A DNA stretch of 64,000 nucleotides from Halomonas alkalicola (GCF_030704205.1 NZ_CP131913.1:1302001-1366000), one strand, 5' to 3'; positions 15,652 to 25,891 are shown, counted from the stretch's first letter. Notes: generated by a model not told the origin, from the letters alone. Numbers and translations: made by a program.

Positions 15652-18600
15652 TTATCTTTCAGCTCGAGCCTCCCGTCCCGCCAGCAACTTCAGGATCAAC
15701 AGCGCAAATCGCCGGCCCGTCTCCTCGTCCTCCAGCAGCGGCATGCTGAGCTTCTCGTGGTCATTGAGAGCGTCGAGCACGGCGTCGGTGACCTTCTTGG
15801 GGAACAGGCCGTGCATCACCTGAGCCTCGTCATGCTGGTCTACCTGGGCCATCAGCGCCTCATCACGCTGTAGCCGCTTGGCGATGCCCTGAGCGTAGTG
15901 GAGCTGATCCTCGTCACTCACCTCAGCCCCGAAGATGTCGTTGAGCCGGTCGATGATCTCGGCCAGGCGCTGCTTCTCGGGATCGTAGGGCTTGCCTGAG
16001 CCCACATCGCTGACCGGCTTGAGGCCGTAGTCACCATCGGCCTCTTCGAGCTGCAGGCGCTTCTCCTCCCGCTTGGTGAGCCGGTAGTGGGTCAGCTCCA
16101 GCTCGCTAACGTCGATGGCCTCCTCCTCCAGCAGGCGGTCGGTGCTCAGCAGCGGGTAGAGGTGGCGGGCGTAGACGCAAAGCTGCTCCAGCTCGGGGTC
16201 GTCGAAGGTGACGATCTGGCTGAGGAATTCGTAGGCGCGCACGAAGCTCTGCAGGTTCTTGCGGAACAGGTCGAGCTCATCCCGGGTGGTGCCGGCCTCC
16301 TTGAGCTCCTGCTCGGCGCGCTTGAGGCCCTTGTCGTCACCGCGCTGCTCAGCGATCCGGCGCGCCTCCTTCCAGGTCTGCAGCTGCTCCAGGGTCAGCC
16401 GGTAGCGCTGCTTGAAGCGGTCCTGGGCGGGACGGCAGTGGTAGCTGAGGCTCGAGGCCGGGGCTTTGGGATCGAAGAAGGCGTGAGCGAAGCCCTCCAC
16501 CTCCGGCCAGTGGTAGATGCCGCTGGCGTCCAGGCTGCGCTGCAGGTCGTAGACCACGTTGGGGTCGGAGACGTCGGCCAGCTCCGCCTTGCGGTAGTAG
16601 GGGGCGAAGGCGTCGAGGATCTCCTGCTCGTCGTTATAGAAATCGAGGATGAAGGTCTGCTTGCCGGGGAACAGCCGGTTGAGCCGCGAGAGGGTCTGCA
16701 CGCAGTCCACGCCCTGGAGCTTCTTGTCCACGTACATGGCACAGAGCTTGGGCTGGTCGAAGCCGGTCTGGAACTTGTTGGCGGCGATCATCACGTTGAA
16801 GTCGTCGGTGTCGAAGGCCTCGGCCAGGTCGCGCCCCTTGAGCCCGGGGTTGAGCAGGCGGCTGGTTTCGGTCACCTCCTCGGTGATCACCTCGTCCGGC
16901 GGCACGCTGCCGGAGAAGGCCACCATGGGGTGCACGTCGTCGTAGCCCTGGGCCTTGATATAGGCCTGCATGGCCAGCTGGTAGCGCACCGCCTCCTGGC
17001 GGCTGGCGGTGACCACCATGGCCTTGGCCTGGCCATCGAGCAGGTGGCGGACGTTGTCGCGGTAGTGCTCGACGATCACCTCCACCCGCTGGGCGATGTT
17101 GTAGGGGTGCAGCCGCACCCACTTGGCCAGGGTGCGCGAGGCCTTCTTGGAATCGACCTCCTGCTCCTCGCCCTCGGGATGGGCGAGCTTCCAGGCGGTG
17201 CTGTAGGTGACGTAGTTACGCAGCACGTCGAGGATGAAGCCCTCCTCGATGGCCTGGCGCATGGAGTAGAGGTGGAACGGCTCGGGCTTGTTATCGGCGC
17301 TGGCCGGCAGCGTGGGATCCGGCGGGCGGCCGAACAGCTCCAGGGTCTTGGCCTTGGGGGTGGCGGTGAAGGCGTAGTAGCTGATGCGCTCGCTGGGGCG
17401 GCGCGAGGCCACGGCGGCATCGAGCATCATCTCTGCGCTGACTTCCAGCTCGCCGCCGCCCTCGCGGTCGCTATCGCCCTCTGTGGCCTCTCCCGCGGCC
17501 GCCAGCAGCGCCTTGAGCTTGCTGGCCGAGCTGCCGGTCTGCGAGGAGTGAGCCTCGTCAGCGATCACCGCATAGTGGCCCTCGGCGAGCTGCGGTCGCT
17601 TGTCCAGAGCGTCGAACAGGGCCGGGAAGGTCTGGATGGTGACGATGATGATGCGGGTGTTGCTGGCCAGGGCCTCGGCGAGCTGCTCCGACTTGCTCTG
17701 GTTGCCAATGTCGCGGGTAATCCGGCAGACCACGCCGTGGGCGTGCTCGAACTGGTAGATGGTGTCCTGGAGCTGGCTGTCAAGCACCGTGCGGTCGGTG
17801 ACCACGATCACCGAGTTGAAGAGCTTCTTGCCGTCATCGCCGTAGAGGTTGGCCAGCTGGTGGGCGGTCCAGGCGATGGAGTTGGATTTCCCCGAGCCGG
17901 CGCTGTGCTGCACCAGGTAACGCCGCCCCGGCCCCTCGGCCAGGGTGGCCTGAACAAGGCGATTGACCACCTCCCACTGGTGATAGCGGGGGAAGATCAG
18001 CGTCTCTTTCGTGGTACGTCGGCCATGGAAGTCCTCGACGGTCTTCTGCTCCAGGTGCAGGAAGCGGCCGAGCACCTTCAGCCAGGCGTCCGGGGCGAAC
18101 ACCTCTTCCCACAGGTAGGCGGTCGCATAGCTCTGCGCGTCCGGCGCCGGCGGGTTGCCGGCGCCACCCTCCTCCGTGCCGCGGTTGAAGGGCAGGAAGT
18201 AGGTCTCCTTGCCAGCCAGCTTGGTGGTCATCGCCACCTCGGCCTGGCTCACCGCGAAGTGGACCAGGGCGCCGCGCTTGAAGGTCAGCAGCGGCTCGGG
18301 CTTGCGGGTGACGGGGTCCTTGATCGGGCGATCCTGACGATACTGTCGCTTGGCGTTCTCGACCGTCTGCTTGAACTGGCTCTTGAGTTCGAGAGTCGCG
18401 GTGGGGATGCCATTGACGAACAGCACAAGATCCAGGCGGGGGTTGTAGTTCTGGCCAGCACTGTCGCCGCCCTTGCCCTTCTCGCGGGCGTGGGGCGAAT
18501 AGGAGACTTCCGGCACCACCCGCAGCCGATTGGCGCGGTAGCGGGCCAGGGAATCGGGGTTCATGCCGTGGTCGGGCTGGAAGCTGCAGACGGCCATTCT

Positions 18601-18891
18601 CTCACCCGACAGGCCCGGCACCTTGAAGCCATGGCGCAGCACCTCCAGGGTGCCGGCCCGCTCCAGCTCGCGGACTACCTTCTGCACGAGCACCGTTTCC
18701 GGCGCCTTGGAGTTGGCCTTGCAGAACTTCTCCCAGCGCTCCGGCCAGGCTTCGCGCACGTAGCCGAGCAGATCGTCGGTGTAGAGCGCCGAGGTGCGGT
18801 CGTAGTCGCTGGCCGTGCCGGCCTTCCAACCGCCGGCCACCATGGCGTCGATGATGTCCTGCTGGAACCTGGCTTCCCTGCTGTCCGCCAT
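15652..18891 (-). CDS. hsdR: Type I restriction enzyme, R subunit HsdR
   Basis: 1079 residues. The N-terminal nuclease domain holds the PD-ExK-type core PRLDLVLFV...TLELKSQ (about 151-171). The SF2 helicase motor has Walker A HSAGSGKSNS (about 336-345), VIADEAHSSQTG (about 442) and the motif around GFDQPKLCAMYVDKKL. A C-terminal helical region would bind the M2S core. It translocates DNA with ATP and cuts unmethylated DNA at a distance. It is separated from hsdM and hsdS by the DUF3800, GIY-YIG and Fic genes and has its own promoter (18925-18953), which would allow delayed or separate expression. Confidence 0.95.
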   Translation of the reverse strand: MADSREARFQQDIIDAMVAGGWKAGTASDYDRTSALYTDDLLGYVREAWPERWEKFCKANSKAPETVLVQKVVRELERAGTLEVLRHGFKVPGLSGERMAVCSFQPDHGMNPDSLARYRANRLRVVPEVSYSPHAREKGKGGDSAGQNYNPRLDLVLFVNGIPTATLELKSQFKQTVENAKRQYRQDRPIKDPVTRKPEPLLTFKRGALVHFAVSQAEVAMTTKLAGKETYFLPFNRGTEEGGAGNPPAPDAQSYATAYLWEEVFAPDAWLKVLGRFLHLEQKTVEDFHGRRTTKETLIFPRYHQWEVVNRLVQATLAEGPGRRYLVQHSAGSGKSNSIAWTAHQLANLYGDDGKKLFNSVIVVTDRTVLDSQLQDTIYQFEHAHGVVCRITRDIGNQSKSEQLAEALASNTRIIIVTIQTFPALFDALDKRPQLAEGHYAVIADEAHSSQTGSSASKLKALLAAAGEATEGDSDREGGGELEVSAEMMLDAAVASRRPSERISYYAFTATPKAKTLELFGRPPDPTLPASADNKPEPFHLYSMRQAIEEGFILDVLRNYVTYSTAWKLAHPEGEEQEVDSKKASRTLAKWVRLHPYNIAQRVEVIVEHYRDNVRHLLDGQAKAMVVTASRQEAVRYQLAMQAYIKAQGYDDVHPMVAFSGSVPPDEVITEEVTETSRLLNPGLKGRDLAEAFDTDDFNVMIAANKFQTGFDQPKLCAMYVDKKLQGVDCVQTLSRLNRLFPGKQTFILDFYNDEQEILDAFAPYYRKAELADVSDPNVVYDLQRSLDASGIYHWPEVEGFAHAFFDPKAPASSLSYHCRPAQDRFKQRYRLTLEQLQTWKEARRIAEQRGDDKGLKRAEQELKEAGTTRDELDLFRKNLQSFVRAYEFLSQIVTFDDPELEQLCVYARHLYPLLSTDRLLEEEAIDVSELELTHYRLTKREEKRLQLEEADGDYGLKPVSDVGSGKPYDPEKQRLAEIIDRLNDIFGAEVSDEDQLHYAQGIAKRLQRDEALMAQVDQHDEAQVMHGLFPKKVTDAVLDALNDHEKLSMPLLEDEETGRRFALLILKLLAGREARAER

Positions 18892-18924
18892 GATCTCCCC
18901 TGCGAATCCGTCTTTATTTTTCTT

Positions 18925-18953
18925 AGCCTACGATGTCCGCGCTCAGTACACAA
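18925..18953 (-). promoter_or_regulatory. Sigma70-type promoter for hsdR
   Basis: On the minus strand TTGTGT (18953-18948), a 17-base spacer and TAGGCT (18930-18925), about 35 bases before the hsdR ATG and its GGGGAGATC ribosome site. The match is moderate. Confidence 0.45.
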
Positions 18954-19022
18954 AAAGTAACCCCCCAAGGTGCGCTTCTGTGAGAGGCGTGGGGGGTGTT
19001 GTTGCCAGGTGAGCCGCTGTGG

Positions 19023-19118
19023 TTGCCATGATCGGCCTAACTGCCTATCATATAACTATGGATTGGGAATGCCCGATCGGCAAGGGGCCTCGGCGAATGC
19101 GTCGGGGCCTTTTGTTTT
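19023..19118 (+). ncRNA. Candidate small RNA with promoter and terminator
   Basis: On the + strand, opposite to the RM operon: TTGCCA (19023-19028), a 17-base spacer and TATCAT (19046-19051). A 14-bp stem with several G-U pairs follows (19082-19095 with 19100-19113, AATG loop), then a T-rich tail TTTTGTTTT ending at 19118. The transcript would be about 60 nt, convergent with DUF3800, whose stop codon abuts the T-tract. The promoter and terminator are seen in sequence; transcription is inferred. It could also be a 3'-end hairpin for the minus-strand mRNA. Confidence 0.4.
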
Positions 19119-19861
19119 CAGGGATATACCTTCAGCCCCCAGCCGCGGACCTGTCCAGCACGGCTGCGCCGAAATTTGGTCTCCAAGATCTCGAATGCCC
19201 GATTTGGTTGATCCGGGTTCAGCAGATGGCGACCGATGGGACGGGCGACCATATCGGCCAGCTGCAAACCAGCCGAATTCACCTTCTTGCTGGCCATGAC
19301 GATATCCAAAGTTTCTTCCAGCCCCTCCATACGTGATCGATCTTTGATTCGTCTAAACTCAAGCTCCAGAGCTTGATCCTCTTGCAGCCCCCTCTGCTCA
19401 AAAACCACATGGGTTAGCTGGCCACGTTGTCCGCGACTCTGCAATTCCATGAAGACACGCTCCAGGCCAAACTCCATCGCAACATGATAAGGATTTCCAT
19501 CAACACCATGTTTCTTTGAAAACTCTTCTTTCATGATGCAGCTAGCCACCAGAGTAAAAGGGGATTTTTCTATAATAGCAGAAAGGTCTCCCATGAAGTC
19601 ACGCCTGACATTAGGATTGAGAAGGATATCAAATGGCTTTCTTGATTTCCGGATCTCCGCCTCATGGAGGACCACCATGTCATGACCGAAGTAGCGAAAC
19701 TTCAGCTCCTGCATTTTCGGCACAATCTTTGTCAGGTAATCTTGCTTGTGGATGATACAAAATGCCAACACGAACACTGGATAATCAGGATTAATGTTCC
19801 TCAGGCCATGATCACCACTCTCATCCACATAAACAATATACTCTCCGACATCACCCATCAT
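19118..19861 (-). CDS. DUF3800 domain protein in the RM locus
   Basis: 247 residues. It has the DUF3800 N-terminus YIVYVDESGDHG with acidic residues of an RNase-H-like fold, and later QLADMVARPIGRHLLNPD typical of the family C-terminus. The function is unknown; the fold and acidic residues suggest a nuclease (inference). It is clearly more AT-rich than its neighbours, a sign of separate acquisition. Its ATG overlaps the stop of the GIY-YIG gene (ATGA), so translation is coupled. DUF3800 genes are often found with mobile DNA and defence genes. Confidence 0.85.
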   Translation of the reverse strand: MMGDVGEYIVYVDESGDHGLRNINPDYPVFVLAFCIIHKQDYLTKIVPKMQELKFRYFGHDMVVLHEAEIRKSRKPFDILLNPNVRRDFMGDLSAIIEKSPFTLVASCIMKEEFSKKHGVDGNPYHVAMEFGLERVFMELQSRGQRGQLTHVVFEQRGLQEDQALELEFRRIKDRSRMEGLEETLDIVMASKKVNSAGLQLADMVARPIGRHLLNPDQPNRAFEILETKFRRSRAGQVRGWGLKVYP

Positions 19862-20808
19862 TCAGCTCCATCCCTGCCCTCTCCTCCTTCCCCTCCAGCG
19901 GCGGCGCTGACCTGTCGATCCTGCCACTCACCATAAGTCAGCCCACTACCCTCCGTCTTCCAGGAGATGCGCCCATTGGCGCTGCGGCCGGACACCACAG
20001 CGGCGGCGGCGCTGGGGCTGCTGAAGCTCTGGTCCTCGTTGAAGACCCGCGTGCCATCGCTTTCCACCAGCACCCCGTCCTCGCAGAGCTGGTTATAGAG
20101 GCTCTGGTAGCCGCGCTCGGTGCCGACCCAGCTGCCCCGGGCCAGGGAGCCCTTGAAGACGTAGAACTCGCCGTCGATCTCCTGGCCGGTGGCGCGGATG
20201 CCGTGCCGCGGCACCTCCAGGGTGAAGCGCGGCGAGGCCTCGGGCTCTGCTACTGGGGTCCCCTCTGGCACCCGCGAAGGGCGCGAGGTCTCGCGCAGGA
20301 AGTCGAAGCCGAGCACCGGCAGTACGGTACGGATCTGCTCCATGAAGAACGCCATATCGGCGCGGTCCGACTCGGGCAGGTTGATGTACTCGTGGGCGGT
20401 GCCGTTGATCAGCTTGCAGCGGCCCACCTGGCCGGCGCTCTGGATCAGCAGGCTCTCCAGGTACTTCACATGGGCCTTGGTGAGGTTCTGATCCTTGCTG
20501 GTGACCAGGCAGACCTTCTCCCAGAAGTCCTTGCCGCCCCTCTCCTCCGGGCGGTTGTGCTGCTTCAACCGGGTGCCGACGTCGTCGCTCTCGCCGATGT
20601 AGACCAGCGGACGCAGGCTGTTGTCGGGGTCGGGGCCGACCAGGAAGTAGATCCCGGTCCGACCGCACTCCGGGCGCTGCACCAGCTCGCTGAGCTTGCT
20701 GCGCGGCCCGGTGAGCACATGGCCGGTCCAGTTCATGATCTCGGCGGTAAGCAGGCCGTTGGGCGTGCCGTCCACCAGAAAGAGCCGGATGCTGCGTCCT
20801 TGGGTCAT
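19858..20808 (-). CDS. GIY-YIG nuclease domain protein with DUF4357
   Basis: 316 residues. The GIY-YIG core is GIYFLVGPD...LVYIGESDDVGTRLKQH (about 52-84), with Arg and a later Glu (YLESLLI). The C-terminal part (about 215-300) with FKGSLARGSWVG and SSPSAAAAVVSGRSANG matches the DUF4357 domain. Proteins of this build often accompany type I RM genes; their target is not known. The ATG has a GGAGACGGT ribosome site. A 225-base gap with a hairpin (GGCAGCA arms, 20912-20928) separates it from the Fic gene. Confidence 0.88.
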   Translation of the reverse strand: MTQGRSIRLFLVDGTPNGLLTAEIMNWTGHVLTGPRSKLSELVQRPECGRTGIYFLVGPDPDNSLRPLVYIGESDDVGTRLKQHNRPEERGGKDFWEKVCLVTSKDQNLTKAHVKYLESLLIQSAGQVGRCKLINGTAHEYINLPESDRADMAFFMEQIRTVLPVLGFDFLRETSRPSRVPEGTPVAEPEASPRFTLEVPRHGIRATGQEIDGEFYVFKGSLARGSWVGTERGYQSLYNQLCEDGVLVESDGTRVFNEDQSFSSPSAAAAVVSGRSANGRISWKTEGSGLTYGEWQDRQVSAAAGGEGGEGRDGAE

Positions 20809-21033
20809 ACCGTCTCCGCTTAGGTGGCCTCAGTATGGGCCGTTGAGGTTGCCAGTGTATGCTGCCTTCACGGGCCAAGCCCGAGCTTCCCTCGAGCCGG
20901 AGCAGCACTTTGGCAGCAGGCTGCTGCCTCACACATGGATCCCATATGTAAGGATAACACCCCCGGATTTACACAAAGATTCCTGTATATCAATTTCAGC
21001 CACCGTGCCTTACATGGCCGATGATACGGTCAG

Positions 21034-22167
21034 TCATGAGCGGAACAGCTGCATGTACCGCTCGAAAACGAAGATCCGGTTGCGCTGGTAGCCGGTGATC
21101 TCACTCAGCATGTTGTCCTCGACCATCTTGTTGAGCAGAGCAGAGGCGGTCTGGTGGGTCACACCCAGCAAATCACTGACCTGGCCGGCCGTTACCGCCG
21201 GGCGCCTGTAAAGATGCTTGAGCAGCTTCTGAACGTTCTCAGCCCGCTTCCCGTAGCCGAATGCCAGATGGTCCATCTGCTGGCGCAGCGCCAGGATGCC
21301 CTCGAAGGTGGCCTTGCCCTTGCCAGCCGTCTCGATGATGGCCGACAGGAAGAACTTGACCCAGTGCACCATGTCGTTCGACATCCTTACCCGAGTCAAG
21401 GCGTCGTAGTAGCTGGCGCGGTTGCGCTCGAAGAAGTCAGACAGATACAGCGAAGGCTTGCGCAGCAGTCCCTTGCTGACCAGGTAAAGTGCGATCAGCA
21501 GCCGGCCAATGCGGCCGTTACCGTCGAGGAAGGGGTGAATGGTCTCGAACTGGTAGTGGCTGATGGCGATCCTGATCAGTTCAGGAACGCTGACATTGTC
21601 GTTGTGCCAGAAGAGCTCCAGATCTCCCATCAACGCCGGCACTTCATCGGGATGAGGCGGAATGAAGGCGGCATCGGCCAGACTGCTGCCGCCGATCCAG
21701 TTCTGGCTGATACGAAATTCACCTGGTGACTTGTGCTCACCACGCACCCCCTGCATCAGGATGGCGTGGGTGTGCTTGAGCAGCCGATTGGACAGCGGCA
21801 AATGCTCCAACTCTTCGACCGCCTCGTTGATCGCCTGGACATAGTTCTGCACCTCCTGCCAGTCATCGCGCTTTTCGGGCGCCAGTTGGCTGCTGTCCAG
21901 CACCGCCTCGTCCATTTCAGTCTGGGTGCCTTCAATGCGAGACGAGTTGTTGGCCTCCTTGGTGATATGCATCTGAATGAAAAGGTCCACATCCGGCACG
22001 ATCAGTGTGAAGGCATCGAGCTCGGCCAGGGCTCGAGAAGCCCGCTCCAGAAGAGTGTTGATCTGAGGGTCTTCCCAGCTCCACTCACGGTTCACTGTGA
22101 CCGGGCTGAAGCTCTTGTACTGGTACTGCGGCACCCAACGTCCGGCCTGAAAAGTTTCAAACTTCAT
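21034..22167 (-). CDS. Fic family protein (class II, with winged-helix C-terminus)
   Basis: 377 residues. The N-terminal region resembles DUF4172 and holds the inhibitory helix motif SSRIEGTQ (about 76-83). The Fic core has HPFLDGNGRIGR (about 206-217), the catalytic His and nucleotide-binding loop used for AMP transfer to target hydroxyls. The C-terminal ~70 residues form a winged-helix (VTAGQVSDLLGVTHQTASAL) that may bind DNA. The ribosome site AAGGAGG is well placed, 16 bases after the hsdS stop, so it is probably co-transcribed with hsdMS. The target is unknown. Confidence 0.92.
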   Translation of the reverse strand: MKFETFQAGRWVPQYQYKSFSPVTVNREWSWEDPQINTLLERASRALAELDAFTLIVPDVDLFIQMHITKEANNSSRIEGTQTEMDEAVLDSSQLAPEKRDDWQEVQNYVQAINEAVEELEHLPLSNRLLKHTHAILMQGVRGEHKSPGEFRISQNWIGGSSLADAAFIPPHPDEVPALMGDLELFWHNDNVSVPELIRIAISHYQFETIHPFLDGNGRIGRLLIALYLVSKGLLRKPSLYLSDFFERNRASYYDALTRVRMSNDMVHWVKFFLSAIIETAGKGKATFEGILALRQQMDHLAFGYGKRAENVQKLLKHLYRRPAVTAGQVSDLLGVTHQTASALLNKMVEDNMLSEITGYQRNRIFVFERYMQLFRS

Positions 22168-22183
22168 CGATAGCCTCCTTGCC

Positions 22184-23587
22184 TTAGCCGTAGGTGGCCC
22201 GCGTCTCAGCGGCCATCAATATCTCAGGCTGCTCAGATTGTTGATCGGCTTGCCAGCCACGGACATCGATTTTGCCGGTGACGGCGGCGGAGATCAGGGC
22301 GGAGCGACGTTCATTCAATAGCTCCATAGCGTGTTTAGCTTGACTCACTAGCTCTTCAAGCAACGAACTTTCTTTAGTAAGCCAGGCCACGATTTCGCCT
22401 TGTTCTTCCGGGTCTGGTAGCAAAATTTGAAGATCACCAAGAATGGACATGTTCAGGCCCTCCATGGTGGAGCCTTGAGCAGATTCTTGGAGACTCCTCT
22501 GATAATGCTGGCTCATCACTAAGAGGCGTATGAAGTCAGGGTTAACCCTGCGGAAAAACCTGTAGCGAACCAAACGAGGGTTTATAATTCCCGGCTCAAC
22601 TTCTGGAGGAACAACCGCAACCTTCCCAACAGTTCCCATCACCGAGAATAGCACATCGCCAGGATAAACCTGGTATCGAATCATCTCCTCAAATTTTTCT
22701 TGGGGAATGTAGTAATCACCTGATGAAAAGTCATTTGGTATAACTTGCTGCTGACCATAAACCCTATAACCTGACGTGGTATACATTGCTTTGGTCAATG
22801 ATGCTCCATAAGGCCCAGCAACCTTTTCTATTGCTAGATTTTTAGGGGGTGCCACCTCCCAATGCGCCGGCACTTCCCCCAACCACTCCACCCCGGAGTC
22901 CTTCATCGGCACATCGGGGTCCAGCCCCTTGGTGACGGCATGGGAGATCACCGCCTGGCGCTTCTCCTTGAGCAGTTCGATCAGACGCTGCTGCTCCTCC
23001 ACCAAGGCGTCGATGCGGGCGGTTTCGTGGTCGAGAAAGGAAGTGATGGAGGCTTGCTCACATAGAGGAGGCGCTGTCACCAAGAGATCAGCCACATCTT
23101 CAAGTGAGAGCTGAATCTTCGTCCCGCCATAACCTTGAGAGGACAAATAGTTTTTCCCGACATCCGACAACGTCACATAGGCAACCCAGCCAGGCAACAG
23201 CCTTTTTTTGAAAAGTCTTGCAAGGGCAACATGTTGACTGACATACGCCGTCTCAATGTCATCTGAGACCACAGCAACTGAACCAAGGTAGGCAGTAATC
23301 GAGAAAAGCACATCACCCGGCTTGACCTTGGTGCGCTCACCCTCTGAACCCACTGGGACATTGACACGCTGCAGGTCGGCCAAATCCAGATGGATATGAT
23401 CTCGGGTCAAATTTCCAATGCGGATAAATGCCGCTCCGTCATCCGCGTAATGTGATGCCCAACCCCGAGACCCACTTGTAAGTAATTCCAGGTCACGCTT
23501 GATGGGAAATATATCCCAATGCGCCGGCACCTCACCCAGCCACTCGACGCAGGAATCCTTGTATTGGGGGTACTTCGGGAAGCTCAT
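22184..23587 (-). CDS. hsdS: Type I restriction enzyme, specificity subunit HsdS
   Basis: 467 residues in two half-repeats. Each begins with a near-identical conserved block ([13 protein letters not shown] at about 13 and [13 protein letters not shown] at about 232) followed by a target recognition domain and a coiled-coil conserved region ([20 protein letters not shown]). The two recognition domains are AT-rich against GC-rich conserved parts, a mark of shuffling. It sets the bipartite DNA site recognised by the methylase and nuclease. It overlaps hsdM by ATGA. Confidence 0.95.
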   Translation of the reverse strand: MSFPKYPQYKDSCVEWLGEVPAHWDIFPIKRDLELLTSGSRGWASHYADDGAAFIRIGNLTRDHIHLDLADLQRVNVPVGSEGERTKVKPGDVLFSITAYLGSVAVVSDDIETAYVSQHVALARLFKKRLLPGWVAYVTLSDVGKNYLSSQGYGGTKIQLSLEDVADLLVTAPPLCEQASITSFLDHETARIDALVEEQQRLIELLKEKRQAVISHAVTKGLDPDVPMKDSGVEWLGEVPAHWEVAPPKNLAIEKVAGPYGASLTKAMYTTSGYRVYGQQQVIPNDFSSGDYYIPQEKFEEMIRYQVYPGDVLFSVMGTVGKVAVVPPEVEPGIINPRLVRYRFFRRVNPDFIRLLVMSQHYQRSLQESAQGSTMEGLNMSILGDLQILLPDPEEQGEIVAWLTKESSLLEELVSQAKHAMELLNERRSALISAAVTGKIDVRGWQADQQSEQPEILMAAETRATYG

Positions 23588-25575
23588 GCCGACAGCTCCT
23601 CGATCATCTGCTTGATCCGGTCGGTGCAGGCCTTGAGGTCGGCGTCGATCTCCTCCAGCGGTCGTGGCGGAGTGAACTGGTAGAAGTGACGGTTGAAGGG
23701 GATCTCGAAGCCGACGATACCGATGCGGCCGTCCAGCGGGTCGCGCTTCTCCTCATCGATCCAGGCGTCGGGGACGTGGGGCTTCACCTCGCGCTCGAAG
23801 TAGTCGAACACGGATTCGCCCAGCGGCACGTTCTCGTTGTCGCGCAGGCCGCTGTCGGGCTCCGGGTTGCCCTTCTTGTCGAGGCAGATGTCGGCCTCCG
23901 GGTCGCGCTCGGAGAGGGCGCTGAGAATCGCCTTCTGCACCGGGGCGCCGACCTTGAGGCCAGCCTCCTGGAGGGCGGCCTTCAGAGCCTTGGTAAAGGC
24001 GTCGCGGTTGGTGAAGACCTGCTCCGGATCCAGGGTCGCGCAGGCGGCCTTGATCACCTCGCGCTCGGCATCAGTGAGCTTCTGCAGCGGCTTCTCGTCA
24101 TCGAGCCGGGCCAGGCGCTCGGGGCTGGCCTGAAAGTTGAGGCGCAGCGGGCGCTCCACGGTGATGCGTCGGTAGCCGAAGGCCTCCACCGGGAACAGCT
24201 TGCTCTCCTCGCTCTCCTGGCAGGCGCCGTAGAGGCGCACGATCTCCTCGATGTCGCGGTCGGCGACGAACTGGCGCTTGCTGCCCAGCGACTTGCGCAT
24301 CTTGCTGGCCCGGCCGGTGGCGTTGATCAGCTGCACCTGGGCGCGACGCTCGGCGGGCTTGTGGTTGGAGAGGATCCACACATAGGTAGCGATGCCGGTG
24401 TTGTAGAAGAGATCGGTGGGCAGGCCGACGATGGCCTCCACCAGGTCGTGCTGCAGCAGGTAGCGGCGGATCTCCGACTCCCCGCTGCCGGCGCCGCCGG
24501 TGAACAGCGGCGAGCCGTTGAGGATGATGCCGATACGCGAGCCGCCCTCCTGGCGGGGGCGCATCTTGCTCACCAGGTGCATCAAAAACAGCAGCGAGCC
24601 GTCGGAGACCCGCGGCAGGCCAGGGCCGAAGCGGCCGTCGTAGCCCTTGTGGTTGTGCTCGTCGGTGACCTGCTTCTGCACTTTCTTCCACTCCACGCCG
24701 AAGGGCGGGTTGGAGAGCATGAAGTCGAAGTGCTCGCCGGGGAGCTGGTCATCGGAGAGGGTGTTGCCGAGCTTGATCTGCTCCACCGCCTGGCCCTTGA
24801 TCAGCATGTCGGCCTTGCAGATGGCGTAGGACTCGGGGTTGAGCTCCTGGCCGTGCAGCGAGACGGTGACGTCGCGGCTGACCTGCTGGATGTACTCGTC
24901 GCTCTCGGAGAGGAAGCCGCCGGTGCCCGCCGTCGGGTCGTAGACGGTGACGATGCGGTGGGGGCGCAGCTTGTCGTCCTGGCCGGTGAGCACCAGCGAG
25001 GTGGTCAGGTGGACGATGTCCCGCGGGGTGAAGTGCTCCCCCGCCGTCTCGTTGGAGCTCTCGGCGAACTTGCGGATCAGCTCCTCGAACACCAGGCCCA
25101 TGCCGTAGTTGGAGAGCCTCTGCGGGCTCATGTCGATGGCGGCGAAGCGCTGCACCACCTGGTAGAGCAGGTTGTTAGCGGCCAGCTGCTGGACGAAGCC
25201 CTCGAACTCGAAGTGCTCGAAGATCTCCCGGGCGTCCTGGCTGAACGACTGCACGTAGCTCATCAGGTCGTCGGCGGTCTGGGTGTCGGAGAGGCTGCCC
25301 AGGGTCAACGGCGAGGCATTGAAGAAGGGCTGGACGGCGGCGCGCAGCAGCAGCTTCTCGCGCACGGCGTCGGGCTTGGCCTGGTGCTCCCGGGCGGCAC
25401 TCAGCACGTCGGCCTTGGTGGGCTCCAGCACGCACTCCAGCACGCACTCCAGGCGCCGCAGCAGGGTAAAGGGCAGGATGATGCGGCCGTACTGGGACTG
25501 CTTGAAATCGCCGCGCAGCAGATCCGCCACGGACCAGATGAAGGCCGCCAGCTGAGAGTGACTCTCCGTGTTCAC
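23584..25575 (-). CDS. hsdM: Type I restriction enzyme, methylase subunit HsdM
   Basis: 663 residues from the GTG at 25575, with GGGGAAG upstream. An upstream in-frame ATG lies in the tRNA and was rejected. It has the HsdM N-terminal bundle, the SAM motif PTAGTGGFL (about 214) and the adenine-methylase motif NPPFGV (about 291), so it makes N6-methyladenine at the HsdS site. A 12-base tandem duplication (25426-25449) adds four residues to the conserved segment, giving [13 protein letters not shown]. It is first in the hsdM-hsdS-fic run and begins 92 bases after tRNA-Ile. Confidence 0.95.
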   Translation of the reverse strand: MNTESHSQLAAFIWSVADLLRGDFKQSQYGRIILPFTLLRRLECVLECVLEPTKADVLSAAREHQAKPDAVREKLLLRAAVQPFFNASPLTLGSLSDTQTADDLMSYVQSFSQDAREIFEHFEFEGFVQQLAANNLLYQVVQRFAAIDMSPQRLSNYGMGLVFEELIRKFAESSNETAGEHFTPRDIVHLTTSLVLTGQDDKLRPHRIVTVYDPTAGTGGFLSESDEYIQQVSRDVTVSLHGQELNPESYAICKADMLIKGQAVEQIKLGNTLSDDQLPGEHFDFMLSNPPFGVEWKKVQKQVTDEHNHKGYDGRFGPGLPRVSDGSLLFLMHLVSKMRPRQEGGSRIGIILNGSPLFTGGAGSGESEIRRYLLQHDLVEAIVGLPTDLFYNTGIATYVWILSNHKPAERRAQVQLINATGRASKMRKSLGSKRQFVADRDIEEIVRLYGACQESEESKLFPVEAFGYRRITVERPLRLNFQASPERLARLDDEKPLQKLTDAEREVIKAACATLDPEQVFTNRDAFTKALKAALQEAGLKVGAPVQKAILSALSERDPEADICLDKKGNPEPDSGLRDNENVPLGESVFDYFEREVKPHVPDAWIDEEKRDPLDGRIGIVGFEIPFNRHFYQFTPPRPLEEIDADLKACTDRIKQMIEELSA
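25426..25449 (-). repeat. 12-bp tandem duplication inside hsdM
   Basis: CAGCACGCACTC occurs twice in tandem on the + strand. On the coding strand it inserts four residues (ECVL) after RRL in a conserved stretch of the HsdM N-terminal domain. The frame is kept. Confidence 0.85.
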
Positions 25576-25667
25576 GATGCTTCCCCGCGTTCTTGGTACT
25601 GATGGTAATAAGTGCGAACCATCATACACAGCGAGGGGGTAACCAACGAGATGACTAACAGCCAGAA

Positions 25668-25744
<77 letters not shown>

Positions 25745-25891
25745 TTTCAGAGGAAGGTGCGCGAGCGCGCCGGCGTATGATAGCGAATGGCGCTGAAGGT
25801 GGCCATAGCCCGCGCGCCGCTCGCGGCCTCCATGGCACCTTCTCCCTCCGCCGTGGTCTTCCTTGAGCCCGCCCCTTCTGGAGATCCGCCG

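Noticed and set aside
18954..19004. Hairpin of C's and G's (ACCCCCCA and TGGGGGGT) upstream of hsdR
   Set aside because: Only 8 bp, with no T-run and a wide loop; not enough to call a terminator or regulatory element.
20809..21033. Gap between the GIY-YIG and Fic genes
   Set aside because: It has a GGCAGCA hairpin (20912-20928) and probably a promoter, but no gene or mobile-element boundary could be supported.
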